Positions 49,978 through 58,794 of a stretch of DNA of 64,000 nucleotides are shown piece by piece. The notes under the pieces are model-generated. The model ran no database searches, was not told the DNA's origin, and saw only the letters and a program-made list of their open reading frames with translations. The DNA comes from Lewinellaceae bacterium. GTDB lineage: Bacteria > Bacteroidota > Bacteroidia > Chitinophagales > Saprospiraceae. Position numbers and translations under genes: made by a program. The first letter of the stretch is position 1; every line of letters begins with the position of its first letter. The stretch lies in the NCBI GenBank assembly GCA_020636405.1, contig JACJXW010000004.1, forward strand, positions 2,964,001 to 3,028,000. The letters run 5' to 3'.

Positions 49978-52701
49978 TTATTTCGCGATCAGCAACTTGC
50001 CTACCTTCTCCTGTTCGCCATTGACGATGCGGTAATGATAAGGCCCGTTGGGCAGCGCCCGGGTAGGGATCTTCTTGCTGAATGGCTGTCCCGGTTCGGC
50101 TTCCCACGTACTCTGGAAGAGGCGAAGGCCATTGCTGCTGTACAATTCCAGATGGACCATCCCTGGCTGAGTTTCTGCCAGCGCTATCCGGAAGAAAGGG
50201 CCGGCAGGGTTGGGGTATACCTGGATGAAAGCAGACTTGGGATAAACGACGTTGGCCAGATTGGAAAACAGATAGGCGCCATCTTCCTTTACTGCCTTGA
50301 CCCGGTAGACGTTCTGCCCGCGACGGGGGTTCTCGTCGACTAAAGTATAGGTGTTCGGGGCCTGTCCGCCCTTGGCATCGATGATGTCAAGCAGCTGGAA
50401 GCGGTAGAAGTCATTGCTGCGTTGCAGTTCAAACCAGGCTACGCTGTCTTCGACAATAGCCGCCCAATGCAGGTTGATCTGCCCGGATTCCGGTTCTGCC
50501 TCCAGTTCTGTCCATTCGAGAAAGGGCGTGCCGCAGTCCGGGTAAATACTTTGGCTATGGGTAGTGTAAAGGCCCTCCGGGTCGGTAACCGTCAGCTCGA
50601 TGCGGTACCAGTATTCTTCTCCATCGCAACCCAGGGGGCTGATCAAGGCGAAGGACTCGTGTTCAAAGTCCACCGGGTCGGGATGGAAATGGGCGTTGTG
50701 GTGTACATAGGTCCGCCATTCGTAGGTGAGCTCCGCATCGCTGTGTTCCTTGTCTTCCACTTCGGCGGCCAGGCGCAGGAGGGTCGTTCCCTGCCCAATG
50801 GGGTAGCGGTCACCGTCGCGAAAGCTGGTGATCTCTACTGCCGGAGGAGTGTTGTTCAGGGAAATGATGGCCTCAGCGGTAGTGTTGGCGCCCAGGCTAT
50901 CGGTGACCGTCAGTTTGGCCAGGAAGCTCTGTGGGCCGTTGCCGGAACTGACGAACGTATGACGGGGAGAGGGCTCCGTACTACTCTGCCCGTCGCCAAA
51001 CTCCCAGTAGTAGCTGGTAATGGGCAGGTTGGAGTCGAAAGAGGCAGTCCCGTCAAACTTCACTTCCAGCGGGCTGGGGCCGTAGTACCGGTCGGCCTCG
51101 ATGATGGCTACCGGCGCCGGGTTGCCGCCGAAGCTAACCCGCCTTATTTCTCCCTGCAGGTTGACATAGTAGAGCTTGCCGTCGGCGGGATTGAGGGCCA
51201 TGTGGATGATATCCCGGGCATAACGATGGAAAGGTTCTACCTTGAGCAGCCGGTTGTCTTCGGTAAAGTTCATTACCTGTATCCAGCCGCTGAAGTCAAT
51301 GGAGAAGAATTTTCCGCGGTAGGCCTCCGGAAAGTGCGTGCCGGTATAGAAGAATCCGGAAAGGCTGGAATAGCCGTCAAAGTTTTCGCCCTCCACGCCA
51401 GATTGCGGGGTGCCGATCTCGGCGCCGTTGATCTCACCCCGGTCATTAAAAAAGGGTATGATGGCACGGGTTGGAGGATTCCAGCGGGCGTTGCTCCAGG
51501 AGATGGCAGGGGGGTAGCCCACCGTGTATTGCTCAATAGTTGCGCCGGAATTGCATGGATTAACGGGCGGGTGGCCCCCTTCGATGGTGAGCATGGAAAA
51601 AATGTCTTTAAAGGAAAAGAATTCCTGCTCACATCCATTGCCATAAAGGGGATTGGGGGCCATCTGGTTCGCCGGAGCGTCCACAACATAAAAGGGAAAG
51701 CTTGCGCCGTGGCCCTCCAGTATCGGCCAGCCGAAGTTCTGTCCTCCAAACTCGACGATGTCCAGCTCTTCCCAACTGCCATTGCCTACATCTCCGACGT
51801 ATAGCACGCCCGGGCGGCCGTCTTCCGGGAAGTGGCTGCCCGACCCGGGCCGCAATGTGAAGCGGTAAGGGTTGCGCAACCCATAGGCCCATATGCGGGA
51901 GGCAGGGGAGCGGGGGGCTTCCGGGTCGAAGAAAGGGTTGCTGGGCAGGCCGTCGCCGGTATTTGGGTCGATCCTCAGGATCTTACCATTGTAGTTGCCA
52001 AGGTACTGGGCGCGGTAGGACCCTACGTCCTGGTCCGGAGTGATGATGCCCCGGGCCAGGGCCGCGCTTACCATAGTACCCAGGCTGTCTCCGCCCATGT
52101 CGCCTCCGGCATTGCTGGTAGCGTCTCCACAGGAGATGAGCAGGGTACCGTCTTCTCCGACGGCCAGAGCGCCCAGCCCGTGAAATTCATAGAGCAGGGG
52201 TATGCCGTTTTCGAGGGTTTCTCCCAGCAAGACTTTGCGGCTATTCGGTAACGCCCTGGAAAAATTGCTCAACGGATCGGCCTTATAGCGCGTTACCCTA
52301 CCGATCGTAGGCTGGAATAGAGCAGACGAATCGGGGTGATAGGCAGGAGTGCCGTAGTGGTCATAGTAATGCAGGTCCAGAGCATATAAGAGGTAAAAAT
52401 ACCCGTTGTAAAGAAAGTCGGGGTCCAGCGCAAAGCCAAGGAGCCCGTGGTCTTTCCAGTTCGCTACCTCCTCGGAAATATCGATCAGGGGCTCCGGGAA
52501 AAGTGCCCCGGTCGTATCGGCAATATACACTACTCCCGATTTTTCCCAGATGAACATGCGGCCGTTCTGATCAAAGGTAATGCCGGTAGGAAATTCAAAG
52601 GGGCCGAGGTACTTTTCATCGTAAAATTCGTCCGGCAGGTTCTGAGCGCTTAAGCCGGTAAAAAATGCAATGATCAATCCTGTAAGTAACAGTCGCAACA
52701 T
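49978..52701 (-). CDS. Secreted sorbosone-dehydrogenase-like beta-propeller protein with PKD domain and T9SS sorting signal
   Basis: The 907-residue protein has a signal peptide (MLRLLLTGLIIAFFTGLSAQ), a glucose/sorbosone dehydrogenase beta-propeller (about 30-510: FEFPTGITFDQNGRMFIWEK, GLLGFALDPDFLYNGYFYLL, IWAYGLRNPYRFTLRPGSG and YVGDVGNGSWEELDIVEFGG), a PKD domain (about 515-605, with YYWEFGDGQSSTEPSPRHTF), a further Ig-like region and a type A T9SS sorting domain (VYPNPAGPFFRIALAETQPG, ending QEKVGKLLIAK). Such proteins are exported and attached to the surface; PQQ dependence is inferred from the family and not proven. The gene lies between CotH and GT39-like genes with small gaps, suggesting a joint envelope or extracellular glycan function. 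Confidence 0.9.
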   Translation of the reverse strand: MLRLLLTGLIIAFFTGLSAQNLPDEFYDEKYLGPFEFPTGITFDQNGRMFIWEKSGVVYIADTTGALFPEPLIDISEEVANWKDHGLLGFALDPDFLYNGYFYLLYALDLHYYDHYGTPAYHPDSSALFQPTIGRVTRYKADPLSNFSRALPNSRKVLLGETLENGIPLLYEFHGLGALAVGEDGTLLISCGDATSNAGGDMGGDSLGTMVSAALARGIITPDQDVGSYRAQYLGNYNGKILRIDPNTGDGLPSNPFFDPEAPRSPASRIWAYGLRNPYRFTLRPGSGSHFPEDGRPGVLYVGDVGNGSWEELDIVEFGGQNFGWPILEGHGASFPFYVVDAPANQMAPNPLYGNGCEQEFFSFKDIFSMLTIEGGHPPVNPCNSGATIEQYTVGYPPAISWSNARWNPPTRAIIPFFNDRGEINGAEIGTPQSGVEGENFDGYSSLSGFFYTGTHFPEAYRGKFFSIDFSGWIQVMNFTEDNRLLKVEPFHRYARDIIHMALNPADGKLYYVNLQGEIRRVSFGGNPAPVAIIEADRYYGPSPLEVKFDGTASFDSNLPITSYYWEFGDGQSSTEPSPRHTFVSSGNGPQSFLAKLTVTDSLGANTTAEAIISLNNTPPAVEITSFRDGDRYPIGQGTTLLRLAAEVEDKEHSDAELTYEWRTYVHHNAHFHPDPVDFEHESFALISPLGCDGEEYWYRIELTVTDPEGLYTTHSQSIYPDCGTPFLEWTELEAEPESGQINLHWAAIVEDSVAWFELQRSNDFYRFQLLDIIDAKGGQAPNTYTLVDENPRRGQNVYRVKAVKEDGAYLFSNLANVVYPKSAFIQVYPNPAGPFFRIALAETQPGMVHLELYSSNGLRLFQSTWEAEPGQPFSKKIPTRALPNGPYHYRIVNGEQEKVGKLLIAK

Positions 52702-52761
52702 GATATCAACGCTTTTTCAAGTTTGGGTTCTGTTGGGTTAGGGCGATTACACTTTCAGTCC

Positions 52762-55700
52762 TTATTCGACCATCTCTTCTCCCAACTGCAGGGTGCTGCC
52801 TTCCGAGATGGCGTGAAGCCGTTTGATATTTTTGGCAGTATACGATTCTACGACGATCTTTGCACCACCAAATTCGGGCTTTTTCTGGTAGGCGACAAAA
52901 CCTTGCGCGCAATCCTCCATATTCAACCCCCGGACGAAGAGCAGGGACAGATCCTTACTGGCCACCGCAATATTGGCATCGCGGATGTTGGTATCGAAGA
53001 GGGTGACATCGCTCTCTTCCCCTACACTTACCCCTTTGTCATCGTTTTGTTCCAGGTGGCAATGCTCTACATGCACGATGCTGCCCGAAAAATCCATCCC
53101 GTCATTTCCCGTGCGCTCGAAACGGCAGTTTGATATCGTGCCCTTGGAGAAATCCGAGTCAAAAGCATCAAAAGGCGTATCGCTGAACAGACAGTGGCTC
53201 AGTTCGAACGAGGACCGGATCACATTCAGGCCGTCTTCACAACGGTTCTTGCGGAAGACACAGCGGTAAAACTGAACGTCAGCCTCGTAGAAAGTGACGG
53301 CGCCCGTGAGTTCCCAGTTGCCCCGTTTCAAAGTGTTCAACCCTTCGAAGATGACGTGTTTCATCACCGAAGGCTCTTCGGTTTGCATAACGGTAAATCC
53401 GTTGGCGCCGCTGCCGGCAGAAAATATTTTTATGGGATGTTCTTCTGTTCCGAAGGCATGTACCGGCGAAAAGGAAAGAAAGTGGATACCGGAAGAGAGG
53501 ACGATTACGGCGCCCGGTTCCAATACCACCAGGTACCCTGCCGGTAAAATGACATTTTGTCGTAGATGGTGTTCTCCAGGAGGAAAAACGATGCGCTTGC
53601 CTTCCACCCGATATGGGGCATTGGCCTGTAATTTTGCCTGCTCCCTCAGTGCCTGGGCTTCGGTGCTGCCTTCGGCCGGCGCCTGGTATTCAACCGGGCT
53701 GCTGAACAGGCTGTCGGTACCTGGAACGCAGTAGAACACGTATCGGGCGGCGGCATTCACTTCCAGTTCCCGGAAAATAGGCGGAGCCTGTTCTTTCAGC
53801 GCTTTTTGGTAGAGGAAGCGGGATTGGCCGTAGTCGCGCATCAGCTGGTCGCGCTGCAGGCGCAACCAGTATTCCCGCGGCATCTGGCCGGGAAGGAACA
53901 GGGCGCTGTCCAGCAGATAGTCCATGGATGATCTGCCCGTGCCGTACCCTACGATGGCCAGCGGCAGGTTGTGGCGGTTCTCGAGCCTCAGCACCCGCCG
54001 CCCGTCCCGGGGGGGCAGGCTGTAGGCCTGTAGGCTGTAGTTGTCAAAAGGCAGGATCAGGGAGTGGACATACTGGGCCTGGTTTTGAAAATCCTCCAGG
54101 CGGGGTTGGTAATCGGGAAACTCCTTTTGCAGGAAGTTGAGGCGGGCGCTCCATGCCGGGAACAGGCTGTCCAGGAAAGGCGCCAGATATTCCCGGGAAC
54201 TCAGGCGATAGAGTTCCCGGATGTAGGCCTCGGTAAAGCCGGGGTCCAGGAACAGGGCGGCAAAAATACTTTCGGAAGCGAACGACTGTGGGTTGAGGGC
54301 GCCGTGTCCCAGGATGCTGTATTGGGCCTGAGGCTTGTCGCCATATCCGTCGAAGCCGAAGGGTTCCAGCTTGCCGGTTACGGGGTTGTAATAAAAGCGC
54401 TGGTTGTGCCAGGCGATGCCGTGGTAGGCGTTGAGCACATCGCAGATGGCGTAGTAACGGGCCAGGCGGAGTAGGTCGAAGGCCTGATCGGGAGCGATTT
54501 GCCGGCTGCGGAACTGCTGCATGAGCGTCACACCTTCCCGATAAGCATTGTAAAGGGGCGTGCCGGGTTCGTAATCTTTTTCCTGGAACGCCTCGACAGG
54601 GGCGTTCTGCCAGTCGAGCGCGGCGTGTTCGGCATTGTTGTGTACGAACCCCTGGTGGGACAATTGTCGCCCGATGGCCTTCCAGTGGCCGTCTTCCGAG
54701 AACTTGAGGATGGGCCCTTCCCGGCGTTGCCGGAATTCCACCACCTGCTTGTCGAAATGCTCTTCGTAGGCATAGATGCCCAGGGAGCGCCCATTGAGGC
54801 GGAGTTCAACGAAATCGTAGCGGGTGGTCAGCACGTCTTCCTTTTCCCACAACTGGTGGAGGAGCCATTCGTGCAGGAAATAGCGCGCCAGAGGCGTATG
54901 CAAGGAAAAAGAGCGCATGCGGCGCCAGGCGTGCGGCCCTTTCATCTTCACGCGGAAGGACCATTTATCGCCCTGCAGGTGGTCGAGCCAATCCCCCTTG
55001 AGCCGGATATCCACCTGCATCGGGCCGGTGGAGCCACCTTCCAGTTCGGCCTCCACCCAGTCGTTGGCGCCGCTTTCCAGAATGCCGGCCCGCAGGGCTT
55101 CCTCCCGTTTGCGTTGCAGAATATCGAGGGCTTCCTTCTTGAGGGTAAGGTTGAGCACTTCAGGCTGAAAGTCCCCTCCCGGCGACGTGATCTGTTCAAT
55201 GAGGAAATCATCGAAATAGGCCTCTGTATTGCCGCCGCCATATACATAAATGCTTACGCTTTCCGTTTTTCTTCCATAGGGGATGAAGAAGCGGATCTCC
55301 AGTTTTTCCCAGCCTTTCTCATCCGTTTCCGAAGCTATATTTTCCTGGTGGTAGGCTTCGGCCTCCCCTTCGGTTTTTACGGCCAGGACTCCGGCATTAT
55401 AGGCGTTTTTCAATCGCCATACCGAAGCGCGGAATGCAGCGCCGGGAGCGGGGTTGTCCAGTTGGAAGAAGAAGCCGTATTCTGTCTGGCCACTGGCGGG
55501 CAGGAAGCAGGAATAGCGGCCGTTGCGGGCATGAGTGTTATTTCGCAGGCCACTGTTACCAAATTCCTGGCCCTGGTTAACCAGTTTGCCCCCTCGGGTA
55601 TTTTCAGCGCCACAGTATATGGCCCCCCCCGGCAGGCTACGGTAAGCAAATTGAGTAGGGCGAAGAACAAAACCCAATACGAATGCCAGGGCCAACCCCA

Positions 55701-55764
55701 ATACGGAGAGGAGGATTCCGGCGGCTCTCTTCCGCCCCTGCCTTGTCTTGTCCGCAATGATCAT
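52762..55764 (-). CDS. CotH-kinase family protein with C-terminal right-handed beta-helix
   Basis: The 1000-residue protein has an N-terminal membrane anchor (about 15-35, AGILLSVLGLALAFVLGFVL), a beta-sandwich carbohydrate-binding-like region (about 60-190), then a CotH kinase-like domain (about 225-480) with VDIRLKGDWLDHLQGDKWSF, LGIYAYEEHFDKQVVEFRQR and LRLARYYAICDVLNAYHGIA, NQRFYYNPVTGKLEPFGFDG. The last third is a right-handed parallel beta-helix (for example FYEADVQFYRCVFRKNRCED, SFELSHCLFSDTPFDAFDSD and HLEQNDDKGVSVGEESDVTL). CotH proteins are kinase-like and phosphorylate secreted or spore-coat proteins; the beta-helix suggests carbohydrate binding. A DUF4956 gene lies 42 nt upstream. 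Commonly a VTC-type polyphosphate polymerase sits with this pair, but none is visible here. Confidence 0.87.
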   Translation of the reverse strand: MIIADKTRQGRKRAAGILLSVLGLALAFVLGFVLRPTQFAYRSLPGGAIYCGAENTRGGKLVNQGQEFGNSGLRNNTHARNGRYSCFLPASGQTEYGFFFQLDNPAPGAAFRASVWRLKNAYNAGVLAVKTEGEAEAYHQENIASETDEKGWEKLEIRFFIPYGRKTESVSIYVYGGGNTEAYFDDFLIEQITSPGGDFQPEVLNLTLKKEALDILQRKREEALRAGILESGANDWVEAELEGGSTGPMQVDIRLKGDWLDHLQGDKWSFRVKMKGPHAWRRMRSFSLHTPLARYFLHEWLLHQLWEKEDVLTTRYDFVELRLNGRSLGIYAYEEHFDKQVVEFRQRREGPILKFSEDGHWKAIGRQLSHQGFVHNNAEHAALDWQNAPVEAFQEKDYEPGTPLYNAYREGVTLMQQFRSRQIAPDQAFDLLRLARYYAICDVLNAYHGIAWHNQRFYYNPVTGKLEPFGFDGYGDKPQAQYSILGHGALNPQSFASESIFAALFLDPGFTEAYIRELYRLSSREYLAPFLDSLFPAWSARLNFLQKEFPDYQPRLEDFQNQAQYVHSLILPFDNYSLQAYSLPPRDGRRVLRLENRHNLPLAIVGYGTGRSSMDYLLDSALFLPGQMPREYWLRLQRDQLMRDYGQSRFLYQKALKEQAPPIFRELEVNAAARYVFYCVPGTDSLFSSPVEYQAPAEGSTEAQALREQAKLQANAPYRVEGKRIVFPPGEHHLRQNVILPAGYLVVLEPGAVIVLSSGIHFLSFSPVHAFGTEEHPIKIFSAGSGANGFTVMQTEEPSVMKHVIFEGLNTLKRGNWELTGAVTFYEADVQFYRCVFRKNRCEDGLNVIRSSFELSHCLFSDTPFDAFDSDFSKGTISNCRFERTGNDGMDFSGSIVHVEHCHLEQNDDKGVSVGEESDVTLFDTNIRDANIAVASKDLSLLFVRGLNMEDCAQGFVAYQKKPEFGGAKIVVESYTAKNIKRLHAISEGSTLQLGEEMVE

Positions 55765-55806
55765 GGTTCATTAAATTCAAAACCGGAAAACCGCAAGATT
55801 TATTCT

Positions 55807-56496
55807 TTATATGATCAACTCCGGCTGATCCACAATCGACAGCCGCGTCGATTCAGAAAGCTTACTGATCTCGTCCTTTAACGCACTGATGGCTTCCAGG
55901 GACTGTGCTTTGCCAATGAAGGACAAGTCCAGCCCTTTTTCCAGGGTGTCTAGCCGTTTCAGTTCTACATAGGTGAGGTGGCTGGCAAGTATATTGGTGA
56001 TGCGGCCCAGCTGTTCCACATCGGTAGTGATGTTGATGAATAAGCGCCCCTCCGGTTGAATTTTCCCCCGTCCGCTGAGTACTTTGCTCAGATAGAGCAG
56101 CAGCATGATGATCGCAAAGGCTACGATAGCCAGTACCGGCTGGTTGGCCCCACCGGCCAGGCCCAGCCCGATAGCGATGAAGAGGTAGGTCAGTTCCTCC
56201 GGGTCTTTGATGGCCGCCCGGTAGCGGACAATGGACAGGGCGCCGACGAGCCCCAGCGACAGGGCGATCGACGATTTTACGATCATGATGATCAGCAGGG
56301 TGCCCAGGGCCAGAGGTAAAAAGTTATTGGCAAACCGGCGGCGGTTGGAGATGGCATCCCCAAAGTGGATGTAAAACAGGCGCAACAAGGCCACCAGCAC
56401 TGCTGTGACCAGTATATTGGCCAGGAAATCGCCCATGGGTACGTTATTGGAGAATTCCTGGATGTATCTTTCCTGGATCTGTTGTAGTATGTCCAT
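55807..56496 (-). CDS. DUF4956 family membrane protein
   Basis: The 229-residue protein has four membrane segments (for example ANILVTAVLVALLRLFYIHF and LGTLLIIMIVKSSIALSLGL) and the family motif SLGLVGALSIVRYRAAIKDP, EELTYLFIAIGLGLAGG, followed by a soluble C-terminal domain (FINITTDVEQLGRITNILAS). DUF4956 proteins are often encoded with CotH kinases and polyphosphate polymerases, which matches the CotH gene 42 nt downstream. Their activity is not established. It is the first gene of a minus-strand run of six genes (DUF4956, CotH, dehydrogenase-like, two GT-C, GT2). Confidence 0.9.
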   Translation of the reverse strand: MDILQQIQERYIQEFSNNVPMGDFLANILVTAVLVALLRLFYIHFGDAISNRRRFANNFLPLALGTLLIIMIVKSSIALSLGLVGALSIVRYRAAIKDPEELTYLFIAIGLGLAGGANQPVLAIVAFAIIMLLLYLSKVLSGRGKIQPEGRLFINITTDVEQLGRITNILASHLTYVELKRLDTLEKGLDLSFIGKAQSLEAISALKDEISKLSESTRLSIVDQPELII

Positions 56497-56537
56497 CTGG
56501 AGGATAAAGTGGTTTCAGGGGGCAAAGATAGGGATTA

Positions 56538-56642
56538 GGATTTGCGATGCGCGATTTTTGATTTTTGATTTTCAATCTGCAGAGGACAGAGTGGGTTCGG
56601 TAGGGCCGCTAATACACGTCAAAAGTCGCAAATCAAAAATCG
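56538..56642. repeat. Heptamer-related and inverted repeats upstream of the DUF4956 operon
   Basis: Positions 56538-56572 contain five 7-bp units (GGATTTG, CGATGCG, CGATTTT, TGATTTT, TGATTTT), which in reverse complement match the ATC-type heptamers at 6891-6995. CGATTTTTGATTT at 56552-56564 has an exact inverted copy at 56630-56642, in another run of seven-base words. No gene is present here. The two heptamer loci thus share vocabulary but not exact sequence. Confidence 0.7.
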
Positions 56643-56681
56643 GACATTTGAAATTTTACTCGGATCGAGGGAAGCGGGCGC

Positions 56682-56710
56682 AAAAAAAAAGGTACTCCCA
56701 AGGGAGTACC
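56682..56710 (-). terminator. Strong minus-strand intrinsic terminator with no visible gene in front
   Basis: GGTACTCCC (56691-56699) and GGGAGTACC (56702-56710) form a perfect 9-bp stem with a 2-nt loop. On the minus strand nine T residues follow directly (56690-56682), an ideal intrinsic terminator. Upstream on this strand (56711-56886) no coding gene is seen. It could end a small RNA or a short leader transcript; the plus-strand gene at 56887 would not use it. Confidence 0.75.
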
Positions 56711-56886
56711 ATCATAAACTATAAACAAACAAAAAACATTAGCGATTCTAAAACTGATGTCTTAACAACGAAGGTGAAAAAGGGTTTAAGAAATTTTTGA
56801 TTTTTTTTTGAGGAGACAGGTTTCCGGTTCAAAAACACTTCCTCTGATAAGAATTGTTAAATTTGGGAGAGAATGATCATCCGTTT

Positions 56887-57600
56887 ATGAACGATAGCGA
56901 TAATATTAACAACTGGGTCCTCCGCGCCGCCCTTTTCTTTCTGCTTTTCATTTTCCTGTTGCGGTTCATGGGGCGGCTATTCCCTTTCCTACTGGGCACG
57001 ATGTTGGTACTGGCCATCGGCGGCGGCGCTTTCTTTTTGTGGAGTTCGCTGCAAAAACGCCGGAAAGCCAAGGTACGGCGCACAACGGTAGAGGGCATGT
57101 CCGAAGAACGCATCGAATACTGCCAGGAGCAGATCAGTAAAAACCAGAAAGAGGCCGGGCAGATCCGCGAAAGCATTAAGGAACTGAAGACGCAGATGGC
57201 CTCCGGCGAAGGGTTGGCGAATAAGACCCGCGAGGATGCCATCCGGCTGATCAAAGAGTTTGAATCGGAACTGAAACTGCGCCAATCCAAGATCAGCTTT
57301 TTTGAAACTGCCCTACACAAACTACAGACACTGCAATACAACCGCCTGCTTACCCAATCCATCAACGATAAGGAACTGGAGCTCAAGCGCCTCAAAGAGG
57401 GCCACTACGAAGACCTGGCCAGCATGGAGGAACTGCGCTCCGACGTGGAAATGGAAACCCTTTACCTCGATACCATCAATGAACTGTCGCTGAAGCTCAA
57501 CAGCAGTACCTCCCTGGAAAATGCGGAGAGCCTCCGCCAGGAACTGGAGGAGATGACCCGGGATCTTGGGGGAAGGGGAGAGGGGACGATGGGGTGGTAG
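56887..57600 (+). CDS. Unknown membrane protein with C-terminal coiled coil
   Basis: With ATG 56887 as start (the frame is open 33 nt upstream) the protein has 237 residues. Two membrane segments are near the N-terminus (VLRAALFFLLFIFLLRF and FPFLLGTMLVLAIGGGAFFLW), followed by a basic stretch (KRRKAKVRRT) and a long coiled coil (about 75-225, for example QISKNQKEAGQIRESIKELK and DKELELKRLKEGHYEDLASM). I do not recognise a family. The Lys/Arg patch at the membrane suggests a cytoplasmic coiled coil. It has no close partner. Confidence 0.65.
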   Translation: MNDSDNINNWVLRAALFFLLFIFLLRFMGRLFPFLLGTMLVLAIGGGAFFLWSSLQKRRKAKVRRTTVEGMSEERIEYCQEQISKNQKEAGQIRESIKELKTQMASGEGLANKTREDAIRLIKEFESELKLRQSKISFFETALHKLQTLQYNRLLTQSINDKELELKRLKEGHYEDLASMEELRSDVEMETLYLDTINELSLKLNSSTSLENAESLRQELEEMTRDLGGRGEGTMGW

Positions 57601-57736
57601 GGAGAAGGGGACAGAGAGCAGTGTATCAGGTACAAACAGCTGGGTATAATATTCTTCTCGGTCTTCGAAATAGTAGAACCTGCCTTTAAAAAAATCAATG
57701 GGAATTTTGGAAAAAATGAATTTGTTCGATATTTTT

Positions 57737-57748
57737 AAGTGTTCACTT
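57737..57748 (+). promoter_or_regulatory. Candidate operator upstream of the AbiE-type genes
   Basis: AAGTG-TT-CACTT is a 5-bp inverted repeat located 18 nt upstream of the antitoxin-like start codon, within the AT-rich promoter area. AbiEi antitoxins autoregulate by binding inverted repeats at their promoter, so this is a reasonable candidate site. Confidence 0.4.
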
Positions 57749-57765
57749 TCTACAAAAAATGTGTA

Positions 57766-58794
57766 ATGCTTAATAGTGACATCCTTTATACTGCAGCGGA
57801 TAACCTGGAAAGGCTCTCTGGTTTTTCTATAAATGCTGAATTGAGGCCCGATTCATTAAATTCAGGAGGGGAAGGGGCAATCACCATTCGAAAAAACGGA
57901 TTTTCCACAAGATTAGAAGCAGAAGTGAAAAATGATGTACACCAATCTAATCTGCATTTCATTCTTCAACATCTTAAGGGAAGGAAGGATAGTATTTTAG
58001 TGGCGAAATATATATCGAGTCCAGGTAAAAAAGTACTGGAGGAAAACCGTATCAATTACCTGGACCTTGCGGGGAATTGTCATATTGAAACTTCCAGCGG
58101 TATTTTCTTTCACATTAAGGGAGAAAAGCTGGACGACATTAGAAAGCCGAAGAAGCATAAAGCTTTTAGTAAAAATGGAATAAAGCTCATTTATACGCTA
58201 CTTCTAAATGAAGGCCTGATCAATGAACCTTATCGTCAGATGGCGGACCTCACCAACATCTCAGTAAGTACCGTAGGTGGTATACTCAGTGGCCTGGAAT
58301 CTGAAAATTTTATTCTCAGGGTAACCGAAGATGAGAAAAAACTTTACAACAAAGGGGAATTGCTCAGCCATTGGGTAAGAGCGTTTAACCAGGTCTTGAA
58401 ACCGAAATTGTTTAGAGGCAGATATAGGTTCAGCCTACAATACGTTGCTGACTCCTGGAAAGATATTGACCTGGGGAGCTTTGCTTATTGGGGGGGGGAA
58501 CCGGCAGCCGATAGGTACATAAACTTTTTGTATCCGGAAGTTTGGACCCTCTATACCAATGTAGAAAAGAGGGCGCTGATAAAGGATTTTAACTTACGGC
58601 CCGATCCTAATAATGGAATGATAGAAGTATATGAACTATTTTGGAAGCTTGAAAGTGACATTTTTGTAGATAAAAATATCAAAGCAGTTAGTCCTTTACT
58701 GGCATATGCTGAATTGTTGGGGACTAAAGAAAGCCGAAATCTGGAAGCAGCTCATAGAATTTATGAAACCTACCTCAAAGATCTTATTGAATAA
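57766..58794 (+). CDS. AbiEi-type antitoxin/transcription regulator (type IV toxin-antitoxin)
   Basis: The start ATG 57766 gives 342 residues (MLNSDILYTAADNLERLSGF); an upstream GTG is less likely. The N-terminal ~120 residues form a restriction-like fold-type region (FSTRLEAEVKNDVHQSNLHF, ENRINYLDLAGNCHIETSSG). Residues about 145-200 form a winged helix (LIYTLLLNEGLINEPYRQMA, then VSTVGGILSGLESENF). The C-terminal part is variable. This layout matches AbiEi-like antitoxins that repress their own operon and counter an AbiEii nucleotidyltransferase. The 3' end overlaps the toxin-like gene by 32 nt. The pair is visibly AT-richer than its neighbours, a sign of horizontal acquisition. The call rests on the pair; the N-terminal fold is inferred. 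Confidence 0.75.
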   Translation: MLNSDILYTAADNLERLSGFSINAELRPDSLNSGGEGAITIRKNGFSTRLEAEVKNDVHQSNLHFILQHLKGRKDSILVAKYISSPGKKVLEENRINYLDLAGNCHIETSSGIFFHIKGEKLDDIRKPKKHKAFSKNGIKLIYTLLLNEGLINEPYRQMADLTNISVSTVGGILSGLESENFILRVTEDEKKLYNKGELLSHWVRAFNQVLKPKLFRGRYRFSLQYVADSWKDIDLGSFAYWGGEPAADRYINFLYPEVWTLYTNVEKRALIKDFNLRPDPNNGMIEVYELFWKLESDIFVDKNIKAVSPLLAYAELLGTKESRNLEAAHRIYETYLKDLIE

